Source of the DNA: Pseudoips prasinana
Lineage: Eukaryota; Arthropoda; Insecta; Lepidoptera; Nolidae
Reading direction: 5' to 3'
Assembly (NCBI GenBank): GCA_951640165.1
Contig: OX621238.1
Coordinates: 22,716,001-22,780,000 of the forward strand
Length of the DNA: 64,000 bases
Shown here: positions 1-10,609 of the stretch, one piece after another
How the letters are laid out: every line of letters starts with the position of its first letter
Numbering within the stretch: position 1 is the stretch's first letter
Notes under the pieces: model-generated
What the model saw: the letters and a program-made list of their open reading frames with translations, nothing else
Database searches by the model: none
What the model was told of the DNA's origin: nothing
Program-made: the position numbers and the translations under genes

Positions 1-19
1 TAAAAATAAATAAAAATGT

Positions 20-533
20 CCTCTAAATTTAGGCCAAAGCGAACAGTTTCAATGGAGACTATGCATCTCATATATTTTTTTATAATAATTTAATTATTTC
101 TCTCAAAAAGTAAATTATTTACATATTATCGTATTAGGTTTAAGTGTTACATTAACTTTTTGAGAGCTGGAGTCCGTACTAGGTTCGGAGCCTGTGTGAC
201 GGATCTCCAGGCTCTCTTACTCCTTATAATATTTAAACATTAAAACTGCTAACATGATAATTTTAATGCACAAATGTCTGCGATGACTCATAATCCGATG
301 GGACAGCGACACGACTGGAAAGAGGTCAGGTACAGGACCAACGGCTTTACGTGTTCTTCGATGCACGGTAGTTTAATACCGACAACTCGCAGACTTCTGG
401 GTGTATAATACTGGCTAATACTGAGAAATTTTCTTAACAGAAAAATCTCAAAATCACTTTTTGACTCAAGCCGGGATTTGAACCCAGGACTTCATTAACT
501 GTATACGCTTCCGCTAGACCGAAGATATAAAGA
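20..533 (-). mobile_element. tRNA-derived SINE, family S1
   Basis: On the minus strand the tRNA-like head lies at about 440-530. It has a B-box-like GGTTCAAATCC (complement of positions 472-486) and an A-box-like stretch near 520. The body shares blocks with 27785-28110, including the segment next to the head and CCGATGGGAC near 297, and it ends near 20 with the TCTCAATGGAGACT-type block. The copy is diverged. Positions 160-240 do not match the other copies and may be an insertion. Confidence 0.6.
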
Positions 534-1290
534 TATAATCATTGATCATAATTGACCATTTGTTACCTTAATTTCTTGTTTTTGATTTCGATATTCTTTT
601 ATGATATACAGAAAAATATAGCTTTGTAGTTAGCTTCGAGAAAAACTTATCAAACAGATAAGTTCAATTCAACGTACAGAATCCTCTTTAAGCGAATTCA
701 ATTCACACTTGCCGGTTATTTAACCTATAATGTATATTTAGATACTTAACTTAATTAATAGTATTCGCAAACTACAAGTACTCTTATTTCTAGTTTTCGA
801 ATACATTTAATTAAACTTTCGCGAGAGATTCAATTCTTTGTAAGAAATGTGTTATTTTATGTAAAAGAATCAATATACTCGTACCTACTAAGTTTTATGT
901 TACGCTATTGGCTGTTAAAGAGTGCCTCTCGAAAAAACACTTCTGGCTGAACGTTAGTTTATGGAAAAGGTACATCAGGCTATCTAAATTAAAGATATTT
1001 TTGACACTTGCGTTTATAGTTTACCTAGAAGTCTGATACTGCTTTACCAGACAATAAAGGCTCGCGGTGGCCTCAAGCCGTCAATGCTAAAAAATAAGCA
1101 AACCAACAAATAAATATAGCTTGTAATGAAATATATGAACACTGAAACTTATGAACCAACATGCAGACAAGGTGACCTCAAGGAGTGAGTTCGACTCACA
1201 ATTGACCAGCTGAGAAAAACAATTCTGTCACGTGAATGTCTCCAAGGTCTTTTGGATAGACATTTGAAGGCTTTTTAGTAAGGCCATTTA
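534..1290. other. AT-rich stretch, nothing recognised
   Basis: No open frame of note, no repeat shared with the rest of the window and no RNA-like fold recognised. Confidence 0.5.
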
Positions 1291-1295
1291 CAAGA

Positions 1296-1585
1296 GAGGT
1301 AGGGCACAGTGTTTATTCGCTCGAAGAGCAGCCCGACTGGGGAAGTACCTCCACCTTATAGAAGACATTCCTTAATAAAACATTAATAATTTTAATGGTG
1401 TGTTTCTGCGTGTGAGTAAGATCGCCAGAGCTTATCGGGGTGGGAGGGAGGGTCAGAAACACTTGTTTGCTGATTCTTAAAGGCAACGCACCAGCGACTC
1501 CTCTGGTGTTGCGAATGTACATGGGCGGCGGTAGTCACTTACCATCAGGTAACCCACTTACTCGGTTGAATCTCTCGAAGTCTGA
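1296..1585 (+). mobile_element. LINE-tailed repeat (L-tail family)
   Basis: About 290 bp align with 61600-61911 (+) and 5290-5518 (-). The shared blocks are GAGCAGCCCGACTGGGGAAG, the TTAATAATAACATTAAT-type AT block, TGTTTCTGCGTGTGAGTAAG, and a last ~120 bp with GGGCGGCGGT and ACTTACCATCAGGT. Those last ~120 bp also end the LINE fragment at 7186-7575, so this is either a SINE borrowing that tail or a diverged 3' UTR. Confidence 0.7.
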
Positions 1586-1589
1586 TATA

Positions 1590-2560
1590 AAAAAAGGATA
1601 CCTTAAAAAGTTTCGTCTAGAATGTTCTTCTTATATGAATTCTAACAACCATTATTTACAAATATAAATTCTATATTCTCATCATCTATGCCGAGGTTTT
1701 GTTCCAAAATGTTTTATCTCAGGTATAAAACATTCGGTAATGGGGACCTTTATTGCTAATTTCAAATAAAAGAATTACAATCTTAATTCCGAACAAACCA
1801 AGGGTAGGTAATTTCATTTGGCGTAAAAGGAAACAATTCCTCGTGCCGGAACGATATTCAGGGAAAGATTTTGTGCCACCATTAATATTTTATTTCGTGT
1901 ATAAATAATGTAACCAGAATTTCGCCTATTTCGCGTACGTTTTGGTGCTCTCTCGTTTGTAAAAATGGAGTCGTGATTTCGGTTTTAGTGCTGTATTGTT
2001 TTTGTGTATTTGTTTCATAGGTGCTAAAAAGACGGCGAATTGGTGAAAAAAAACTGAAAATCCTACACGGTGTCATGCTTCTGATCAACTTTTAGAGACT
2101 TCTTAGTTAGAAAAACCTTGACTGTTAATCATGTCACTGCACAACCAACGAGGCAAGACATTTTTTGATTTAAATACTGTTGTACAAAATTGAATAGGTC
2201 CTTACTCGCACTTGGCCTACTGCCTAATTTCATTACTTAAACTAAAATGATTTATTCATGGTATATTAGAAAAATAACTCAATTTTAAACAAAGAGAAAA
2301 CCTGCAGACTAGAAGGTATTCTTTTGTTTTAAGTTGGATTATTTTTTGCGTATAGAAGTTGCAGACCTAGCTCATTTATCAGTTAGTTATTCGTGCGCAA
2401 CACAATTGCGATTTATTTTGTTTACATTCTGAACGAGGTTACATCGATTAAAAGACAGATGCAATATATAAAAAAGGCAAGGTCCTTGAAGTATTCTGGA
2501 GTTCTGCCCAGGTGCAGGTGGAGCAGATAATACAAGTTATTTTGTTTTTACAAATAATAT
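1590..2560. other. AT-rich stretch, nothing recognised
   Basis: No gene or repeat was recognised. The short minus-strand frame at 1882-2088 has no family resemblance. Confidence 0.5.
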
Positions 2561-2562
2561 CG

Positions 2563-2776
2563 ATATCAGCCTGATATGGACCTAGACCTTCCCCGAAAGT
2601 TCCTATAACGTTGCCATTCGGAGGGGTTTGCCTTAGTCACCGCGCTAGGCATGCGAGATGGCGAGTTAGGTGGTAGCTAGTACACAGGAGTCGCTGCTGC
2701 CTGACTACCTGGTGTGTCCCTTAGTCGGCTTTTACGATACCCACGGGATGCTAAATGGCCCTGATATTCTTTTAAG
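2563..2776 (-). mobile_element. SINE family S2 (RTE-tailed), minus strand
   Basis: The reverse complement matches 25388-25614 and 40906-41103. Shared blocks are the CCCGTGGGT region, CATGCCAAGCGCGGTGACTAA-like sequence, and AACGTTGCCAT (plus strand, near 2608). The copy starts at the ATATCAGCCTGATAT end, which other copies follow with (ATG)n. Confidence 0.75.
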
Positions 2777-2806
2777 GACGGTAACCACACGGCTTAATAA
2801 TATCAG

Positions 2807-2829
2807 CATCATCATCATCATATCAACCG
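2807..2829 (-). mobile_element. RTE LINE 3' tail, severed piece
   Basis: A (CAT)n run is followed by ATATCAACCG. This is the reverse complement of the RTE 3' end. The rest of the same fragment resumes at 3086, so the two pieces are separated by the 5S-derived SINE. Confidence 0.7.
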
Positions 2830-3085
2830 CTCTTAGCCAGATGCTCTCACCAGTCCGTAAGTGATTGGCGAGGTCAAGCAACTAGGCTCGCGGTCAGTCC
2901 ATTGATGGGTGACCGCCAAAGTGGTTTAATTTGTGAGCGTCTCCGTGCTTCGGAGGGCACGTTAAGCCGTCGGTCCCGGTTGTAGCCATTAGGCAACAGT
3001 CGTTAAGCCATGTCAGAGGCCTACTGGGCGGCTTGAACAACTTTGACACCAGGGTAACCACTGCCCATACGATAAGTAAGTAAGT
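2830..3085 (+). mobile_element. 5S rRNA-derived SINE, copy A
   Basis: The head (about 2839-2917) resembles the 3' half of eukaryotic 5S rRNA, including AAGCAAC and GATGGGTGACCGCC, the C-box part of the internal promoter. It is followed by a ~160-bp body (TCTCCGTGCTTCGGAGGGCA, GTCGGTCCCGG, GCCATGTCAGAGG, CTAGGGTAACCACTG-like) and a (GTAA)n tail. AACCG occurs at both edges (2825-2829 and 3086-3090), a possible short target-site duplication within the RTE tail. It is not a functional 5S gene, because the 5' half is absent. Confidence 0.85.
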
Positions 3086-3345
3086 AACCGAAAGACGTCC
3101 ACTGCTGGACAAAGGCCTCCCCCAAAGATCTCCACAACTGCAGGTCTTGCGCTATTCGCATCCAGCAGTTTCCAGCGACCCCCACAAGATCATCGGTCCA
3201 TCTTGTAGGGGGCCTACCCACGCTGCGTCTTCCGGTTCGTGGTAGCCACTCGAGAACCTTTCTGCCCCAACGGCCATCGGTTCTGCGAGCTATGTGCCCC
3301 GTACACTGCATCTTCAGTTTTGCATTTCTTCGGGCTATGACTTTG
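3086..3345 (-). pseudogene. RTE LINE 3' end fragment
   Basis: On the minus strand the translation gives the end of an RTE-clade ORF2, with HIARRTDGRWGRKVLEW, RTGRRSVGRPPTRWTDDL and a C-terminal FVQQWTSFG, followed by the tail. It is nearly collinear with 43380-43640 of the larger RTE copy and is 5'-truncated at about 3345. The 5S-derived SINE interrupts its tail. Confidence 0.85.
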
Positions 3346-4460
3346 GTTTTAATATATATATGTTTGAAATAAATAGAAACTGCTAATATTCACAGACGAT
3401 CTCTTGTTGTCTATTTAACAAACCAAAATTAGTTTTTCAAGTTAACTTACAAAAGTAAAGCGGATAAGTATGAGAATGTCAGTATTACCTAAGAATATCT
3501 TCTAGGAATCTAAGCTAATTTAAAACTTTAAGCCGTGTTACAACCGTGTACCAACCAAATTGGTAATGGCCAATATCGTGTCTCTCGTCTCTGTGTGTCT
3601 GAATCTACTACCAGAAACTTGAGAGCATCTGCCATAATGCAGAGTTTTCTTAAACAAACGACCCTATTATAAATCTCCACGTTGCTAACGGCCAAGAGTT
3701 GATGTTCGAACCCGCGACATGGGTACTTACTCGTAGTTTATATTGGTAGACAGCTCGAGCCGCTCGAAAACGCTCCTTAGCTACTTATTAGGAATATCAT
3801 AAAAAATACACCGCCAAAATATCCATTGGAATGATCAATCAGTGGAAATCATCAATGCATCCGGCAAGGCTTTGAAAATATCAGATCGTTATGAGAGCAA
3901 GAGAAAAAGTAAAGACTCATTTCCTAAAACATTAAATATTGATTCGCTTAATCATAATTTCCTTCGTAGTCAAATTATATTTAATGTTATTTTTCATTTT
4001 GTTTGGAATTGATTGGTTTCTTACTTACCTGCTGTAGTTCAACAGCGGACTGGCCTGAGAGCCGGTATCTCCTTTACCCTGGATTTTGGAAGTGAAAACT
4101 TCTTTAGAGGCGTTGTGCACTTATTTGGGATGTATAAAAAATATTAAACTCGCATCAGAACATGTGGCCTGATCGAATATTGGGTACCCGGAGGGCAGCA
4201 TTTTTTCTTAGATTTTTACCCAACCAAAATATGGTTCTATTTTTTAAATTTATTCCCGCCATCGGGAGGGAGGCAATTACGAGTCTTTAACCAGTCAAAG
4301 GTGGGCAGTAGCATCTTCCACTCGGATCAAATAAACACTAGTTTCCGAGTATGAGAAATAAAAAAATAGTTTTCACTTTTATCGGTAGTCCCCAAAAGAC
4401 TGCCCCGTATGTATTTTTATTAAAACTACCTTCCCACACCTTTCGTCCCTCTACCATCAC
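3346..4460. other. AT-rich stretch, nothing recognised
   Basis: No gene or repeat family was recognised in about 1.1 kb. Confidence 0.5.
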
Positions 4461-4724
4461 TAAGGCGATTGGCACACTGCGCCGCATGATGCAGCGTAGT
4501 GCGTGAGTGCGTGCTCTGAAGTTTCTTGTAAGTATCTCCGTTTGTATAGAAAACACGCACACTCTAACACACTGAACACGCATCTGAATGAACGCGCGTG
4601 GATGCAGTTTCAGTGTGTTGGACTGTGCGTGTTTTCTATACAAACGGATATACTTACAAGCAACGTCAGAGCACGCACTCACGCACTACGCTGCATCATG
4701 CGGGGCAGTGTGCCAATCGCCTAA
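4461..4724. mobile_element. Palindromic MITE, family M1 (264 bp)
   Basis: The two arms (4461-4580 and 4605-4724) are close to perfect inverted copies around a loop of roughly 20 bp. The outer end reads TAAGGCGATTGGCACACTG, and TAA/TTA at the edges fits a 3-bp TWA target duplication of the PIF/Harbinger type. A shorter relative is at 30969-31102. Because of the palindrome, both strands show near-identical short open frames; these are not genes. Confidence 0.85.
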
Positions 4725-4754
4725 GCTGTTGAACTCCAACTTTAATCTCATATC

Positions 4755-4831
4755 AAATTTCCCCAATTGACAGTGAACCTGTCAATTGGAGAAATTTGAC
4801 AGATTGGGGTAGCTTGATGTGCTGGCGTCTG
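4755..4831. mobile_element. MITE family M2, one-ended copy
   Basis: This copy carries the right terminal repeat, AGATTGGGGTAGCTTGATGT followed by GCTGGCGTCTG and TA. The left arm is reduced to AAATTTCCCCAATTGACAG. Complete copies are at 10405-10534 and 32752-32887. Confidence 0.8.
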
Positions 4832-5047
4832 TACATTATTATAGAATCATTTTTATATCACAATAAACTAAAAATAAATAAGGTTAACCGGAAAATCTTG
4901 TTACTTCGCGTTAAGATGCGATTAATAATGCTGCGAACACTCATTAAACATAAAATGTCGATATTATAACTTTGTTCATGTAAACTGTAGATAAAGAGCC
5001 ATTCCCAGTAAACAAACAGTATGGATAGTGAACACTAATTACCTGAA

Positions 5048-5193
5048 AACTTGTATATTCCTGGAAAAATGCTTTAACGATTACGGGATGACATCTACAT
5101 AAAAGGGGTTTCCGAGGGTAAGACTTGTATATTCCTGGAAAAATGCTTTAACGATTACGGGACATCTACATAAAAGGGGTTTCCAAGGGTAAG
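5048..5193. repeat. Two-copy tandem duplication (~73 bp unit)
   Basis: The unit from CTTGTATATTCCTGGAAAAA to the stretch ending AGGGTAAG is present twice in direct succession. The second copy lacks four bases (GATG) and has one substitution (CCGAGGG to CCAAGGG), so the duplication is recent. Confidence 0.9.
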
Positions 5194-5289
5194 CTGATGA
5201 TTTGTTAAGTCTCAAGTCAGGAAAATCTTGTATCCGCAAAATATCAAGCAAAAAAGTAAAGGTCGGTTTTTTTTTATTTTTTTATATCA

Positions 5290-5518
5290 GAGGGCGACAA
5301 ACGAGGAAGTGGGTCACCTGATGGTAAGTGAACACCGCCGCCCATAGACACTCGCAACCCCTCTGGTGGTCGCGGGTGCGTTGTCGGCCTTTAACAGTCA
5401 GCAAACAAGTGTTGCTGACCCTTCCCCCCACCTCAATGAGCTCTGGCGACCTTACTCACACTCGGAAACACAACATTAAAATTATTAATGTTATTATTAA
5501 GGAATGTCTTCTGTAAGG
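5290..5518 (-). mobile_element. L-tail family repeat, minus strand
   Basis: This is the reverse complement of the repeat at 61600-61911: the ACCTGATGGTAAGTGA end, GCCGCCCAT, the GTGAGTAAGGTCGCCAGAGC block and the AT block before GGAAGTACCTCCACCTTACAG. Confidence 0.8.
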
Positions 5519-5650
5519 TGGAGGTTGCCCAGTTGTTACATTTTAATAGGTAAAATGTGTTAAATTATGAAAATTACATAATTGATTCCCTCGAGTGTAA
5601 TATATGTAGCTATAAGTGAAGCTGGAGAGGAAAAGATGTGTCGTAAAACA

Positions 5651-5880
5651 TGTCATCATCATCATCATATCAGCCGGAAGACGCCCACGGCTGGACAAAG
5701 GCCTCCCCCAAAGATCTCCACAATTGCCGATGTTGCGCTACCCGCATCCACCAGTTTCCAGCGACTCTCACAAGATCATCGGTCCATCACCAGCTTGCCC
5801 ACTCGAGAACCTTTCTGCCCCAGTAGCCGTCGCGTCGGTTCTACGAGCTATAGCCCACTGCCACTTCAGCTTGGCAATCT
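5651..5880 (-). pseudogene. RTE LINE 3' end fragment
   Basis: A (CAT)n ATATCAGCCG tail is followed by the reverse complement of the RTE C-terminal coding region (AAAGGCCTCCCCCAAAGATC, GATCATCGGTCCATC, GAGAACCTTTCTGCCCCAG). It has small internal deletions relative to 43372-43620 and is 5'-truncated near 5880. Confidence 0.85.
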
Positions 5881-5946
5881 ATACAAATAAATAAAATTGG
5901 AGTGTCTGTTTGTAATATTGAAATAACCGGATTTTACTACATTAAT

Positions 5947-6181
5947 ATGAATATATATACGGTACATACACCAAAATGACATTTTTTACAATTTTTGTCT
6001 GTCTGTTTTTTCCGGCTAATCTCTGAAATGGCTGGAACGATTTTGACGGGACTTTTATTGGCAGGTAGCTGATGTAATAAGGAGTAACTTAGGTTACTTT
6101 GATTTTAGAAAAATCTTTTATTTTATAAGAAAAACGAAATAAACTAATTAACACGCGGACGAAGTCGCGGGCACAGCTAGT
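5947..6181 (+). mobile_element. Helitron-like non-autonomous element, family H1, copy 1
   Basis: The body contains CCGGCTAATCTCTGAAATGG and the copy ends with CGCGGACGAAGTCGCG (short hairpin), GGGCACAG and CTAGT. The CTAG end preceded by a small GC-rich hairpin is the rolling-circle terminus typical of lepidopteran Helitron-like repeats. It is joined directly to copy 2. Confidence 0.75.
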
Positions 6182-6428
6182 ATGAATATACAGGTACAAG
6201 GTACATACACCAAAATGACATTTTTTACAATTTTTGTCTGTCTGTCTGTCTGTTTGTTCCGGCTAATCTCTGAAATGGCTGGCCGGTTTTGACGGGACTT
6301 TTATTAGCAGGTAGCTGATGTAATAAGGAGTAACTTAGGTTACTTTTATTTTAGAAAAAGTCTTTTATTTTACAAGAAAAACGAAATAAACTAATTAACA
6401 CGCGGACGAAGTCGCGGGCACAGCTAGT
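6182..6428 (+). mobile_element. Helitron-like element, family H1, copy 2 (tandem)
   Basis: This begins directly after the CTAGT of copy 1 and repeats the whole unit, with a longer (GTCT)n run and a few substitutions. It ends with the same hairpin and CTAGT. Confidence 0.75.
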
Positions 6429-7185
6429 TCTCAATAAAAATAATTCTTTCGTTAAGCATGTAATAAAAAAAATTTAGATTAGATAAACGCTTTGCATTGC
6501 AAATAATGCTATAAAATTAAAATTTAAAAAAATTATTGAAACTTATTATTACGGCTTTACTAACACCTTCTGTAATAGCTTATGTCATTGAATTGTTATG
6601 ATTATGATTGAAAATCGAATACCGATTCTGTTAAATCCAATTATATTCTTATGAACTAGCTATAAAGCCAAGAGATTAATGGTTTCGTGTTAGTCTCATT
6701 TTGCAGCGAAGTACGCCTGCTGTCCCGTCATGTTTAATCGAATTGCTAAAATAAATGGCAGCCTGCTCATAATGGTCATATTTTCAAGTATGATATAGTT
6801 GCAGCAATTTTGATGTCAAACAACGCGCAATATAAGTGGCCGTAATACGAATCATCTATTTCTTAGTGAAAAATAGGATCATGACATTGATAAATGAAGT
6901 ACATCCATTTCTTAAAGTGCTGGCACATTCAATGGGACATTTTCATAAATTACTATATGACAGGTATAGGTATATATATTATATAAGTATCTCGTCACTC
7001 ATACTATATCGCCGATCGGTCAGAGGCCGCCCAAATATTAATTGCTTACAGCTCAATTAGTGACCCAAAAATTGCGGTAAGCATGCGCTTTGTTTAAGCT
7101 ACTTTGCTGTCGCTTATAAAATACTCTAGTAGGAAGGGTTAAGTGTTTATGGGGACTAACAACGTATTCTCACTTTGAGCTCGAA
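6429..7185. other. AT-rich stretch, nothing recognised
   Basis: No gene or repeat was recognised. The short frame at 6836-7060 has no coding-like features. Confidence 0.5.
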
Positions 7186-7575
7186 ATGACCCAGTTATTA
7201 TTTATTTATGCATTTATCACGGGGAGTGTTCAGAGGAATTGTTCGAGCTTATACCTGCCGCCACATTCCGCCACAGACCCTCTCGCCAAAAGTGGAAATT
7301 TCATCCTTATCACCTGGATGAATGGTCATCTACCACTGTGCGTTTCACAAGAAACTTTTTGCCGCGCAAAACCGCTCTGTGGAATCAATTAGCTGCGGAG
7401 GTATTTCCGATCCGGTATGACATGGCAACCTTCAAGAAGCGAGCCTATTCTTTTCTTAAAGGCCGGCAACGCACTTGCAGCTCCTCAGGTGTTGCGAGTG
7501 TCCATGGGCGGCGGTGATCACTTACCATCAGGTGACCCAATTGCTCGTTTGCCATCCAATTATATTTAAAAAAAA
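7186..7575 (+). pseudogene. LINE ORF2 C-terminus, 5'-truncated, with 3' tail
   Basis: The frame ending at 7517 reads as the extreme C-terminus of a reverse-transcriptase polyprotein of a type common in Lepidoptera: [40 protein letters not shown] and a terminal GVASVHGRR. The EN and RT domains are missing, as expected from 5' truncation during reverse transcription. The stop is followed by CGGTGATCACTTACCATCAG, GTGACC and an A-rich end near 7575. The last ~120 bp are shared with the L-tail repeats at 1296, 5290 and 61600. The superfamily (Jockey or CR1) cannot be settled from this piece. Confidence 0.75.
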
Positions 7576-8146
7576 GTCACAAACAAGCATTACTTTCAAA
7601 TACATTAGCTCGTGTCACTCCACCAAGGAAGTAGTGTAGTGCCCATCAAGGGATACCTAAAGTTCTGTAGCAATCTAAGAACAAGCTATCAGGAGCCGAG
7701 TGTGTTCGCTACAAACCTCAACTCGCAATCGGTCACAATTCATTAGCTCATTCTTATAAGTATTTGGACAATATACCAATTTAACTGAACTATGGACTTT
7801 CAGTCACCTACAAAAGACTGTATGGTTATCAACAGACCATACAAGTACACAGTTAAATTAAATCTATAGTCCATGTTCTGATATCCATCACAAAAACGGC
7901 GTACACCTATTTTATAACTGAAGTTTAACTGTTATTAGTGACGACAATTTATATGTGTAAGTCTAAATTAAATTACATGAATTAGGAGTTAAACACACAA
8001 ATATAAAACAGATAGTAACAACGTGAACAGGATATATCTTACATGGTACTGTTGGTAAAGATTTCTTATATTTAAATACTGAACTCTGGTGTAACATCAT
8101 CAAAGATATCGAGATAAGGAATTCATGAGACAAAAATTTATAGTAT
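7576..8146. other. Stretch with nothing recognised
   Basis: AT-rich, without a recognisable gene or shared repeat. Confidence 0.5.
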
Positions 8147-8420
8147 ACTAGCGGCCCGGTACGTGCTTCGCTACGTATAAAGGCAAAGTAATAAAAAAAT
8201 GATTATTAAGTTCATTTATATAAACAAAAAAATTTTTTAAATTGCTAAAAGATGTTGATTTTACACTTTTTCAAGACTTTTTTTTAAATTTTCTCTACGT
8301 ACTAACCTTCCCTGGACTTCCACAAATAATTCAAGACCAAAATTAGCCAAATCGGTAAAGGCGTTGTTGAGTTATAACATTACAACGAAAAGTGGCATTG
8401 ATTTTTATATATTTAGATAC
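8147..8420 (-). mobile_element. Helitron-like element, family H2, copy 1
   Basis: It starts ACTAGCGGCCCGGTACGTGC on the plus strand and ends near TTTTTATATATTTAGATA. It is nearly identical along its length to 20636-20908. The CTAG at the GC-rich end marks the Helitron 3' terminus, so the element lies on the minus strand. Confidence 0.75.
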
Positions 8421-10402
8421 AAAATTTGTTTGATTATTTTGTTGTTTCCATCGTTAGACTAAGTACTGAATATAAATGACTAATGATATTGTGATTAGAT
8501 CACTCCTATCCAAATTATCCGTACTATCCGGATAACGTTATCCAATTATCCGATTTATCCGAATACTAAAATGAGCGGATAATTGCATGCCCTAGTCACG
8601 CTTACTGTAAATAGAGTTATGTGGCTTGGAAACTAAAATTGCAACCTACTTGATTAACAATAGAAAATTTTACGGTATCGCGGCTTATGTTTCTTAACAA
8701 ATTAATAGGTAGGTATTACGAAAACCAACTAAACAACTTCTACTACATATAAATGCACTACAGAGAGTCAAGTTTAACCACAGTTTAACTGGCTTTATCG
8801 GTTGAGATTAAGCTAGTTAATGTTGATTTTCTGTTGTGCATTTTCTTAATAGTTTAGAAACATAATGCATTGACTTTTGGTACCTAAAGTAAATTATTCA
8901 GGCAATTTCAGTTTATGTGATACCTACGTTTGTCAGATTTTTACAATGGGAAGCGAGGCGATCAGCAACTAAATAAATAAATAAAAAAAGGTTTTTATTC
9001 ACGTAGACTTTAAAAAAGCGCTTGTAAATAGTCAGAACATGTTTGTAGTAATATAGTTGTATACATTAGATATTATTTCCAGTAACATAGATATTTAGGT
9101 ACATCTTGTATGAAAACATTTATAAAATTTATTTTATTACAGAAATGATATTTAGCTAGCTCGTATCAAGTTATTGTCAAGAGATTATGTTTAATTATCT
9201 AGTTTAAGTCTAATATTTTTAGTACATATTGTCAATGGTTCTGTCTATATTAAACTCGTTCACAAACATCCGTGAAGATTCAATTATATTATAAACTAGC
9301 TTTCTTGCCAGACGCTGCCATGCCCTGACAATAGAAAAAGAACCTGGAATCCGATCGCAGCGCCACCTAGGCGCCTAGCGCCATCAAAACCATCAACATC
9401 GGTCATGTACCAGAATTGGCTTTGAATACGGATTTAATATTTTTGTGATTTTCGTACATTTCCAATACACAAAGTAATTCCTCGGGGCCAAAAAATACAT
9501 CGATATCAGTAATTTCATACTAAAGATAAAGTAAAAAAAAATGAAAACAAAATCATAGGGAATATTACTAAATTTTAGTTATATATAAAGAAGTCTCTTA
9601 CTATATAACTAAAATATATAGGGTGCTGGTTCGAGACCCGCCGGACGCTTTGCATTGCGAATAATGCTAAAATTTAGTAGTTTGCAAGATCAAATTTGGT
9701 CCGACCGCTCTTGAGTTATAAAATAGTGTAACTAACCCAACTTTTACTTTTATGTTTACAGATAACATAAAAAGGCTATCTAACTATGTTATAATCATTC
9801 TGTTATACCTTTTCAACGATTCTCTAATCGAGGACGTAGGCGTAAAAGTCACTCTTGATTTTTATGTACGGTGTGTGTGTATGGCCACTACACATTTATA
9901 TTTATGGCGGCCGTAATTCTTAGAGTAATTCCAGACTGTGTCCTAATGACCTAGGATTATCCAGTGCTTATGTTTCTTTGTCGTGAGCGTGAAATTATTT
10001 ACAGAGAGAGAGATTATTTACGAGATTTATGTAGGTAATAATTATGTATTGCACAACATTGTAACACGTCTATATTTATTATAATATCGACTTTATTTTT
10101 ATGACATAACCAACTCGTAGCGTGCTCCAACAAAGTGCCGAACCATTCGGTTCGTCTACTTGTCTAACGTCACCGCTTGGTGTTGCCACATAAGTAATCG
10201 ATATTATTGTTTAGTAGATACTATTTATATAAATATTATCCAACCTAACACAATGAACTTCAATACATTTTATATGGGAACATTTCTAAAGCGACCTATC
10301 GAATTATATTTGGCACCAACTGAATAGACTTGTCCTATTATATTGTGCCTTAAACATTAGTAGGTTGGTGGCTATATTCATCTATTCTTACTATACTTTT
10401 AG
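8421..10402. other. Two-kilobase AT-rich stretch, no gene seen
   Basis: Only a few ATCCG-rich words at 8508-8585 and a possible old A-rich repeat end near 8970-9010 stand out. No coding or RNA feature is supported. Confidence 0.5.
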
Positions 10403-10404
10403 TA

Positions 10405-10534
10405 CAGACACCAGCACATCCAGCTACCCCAATCTGTCAATTTTTTTTATAGATTTTCAACTTTATATCTTAAGCATAAATAAAGCAGTTGGGGAAATTT
10501 AACAGATTGGGGTAGATTGATGCGCTGGCGTCTG
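10405..10534. mobile_element. MITE family M2, complete copy (130 bp)
   Basis: The terminal inverted repeats begin CAGACACCAGCACATC and end with the complementary GCTGGCGTCTG. About 34 bp pair, through the block ACCCCAATCTGT. TA flanks both ends (10403-10404, 10535-10536), as for Tc1/mariner-type insertion. Confidence 0.85.
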
Positions 10535-10609
10535 TACATTGATGATGCAGCCCATTACTTTCCTTCAGGGCAAGGAGCACCTCTCGTCCATCCATTATAT
10601 CACATCACA

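Noticed and set aside
2839..2917. 5S rRNA gene
   Set aside because: Only the 3' half of the molecule is similar, several copies have the same unrelated body and GTAA tail, and changes break the helices; a SINE explains all of this.
4338..4770. Pair of similar short proteins on opposite strands
   Set aside because: They are mirror readings of the palindromic MITE.
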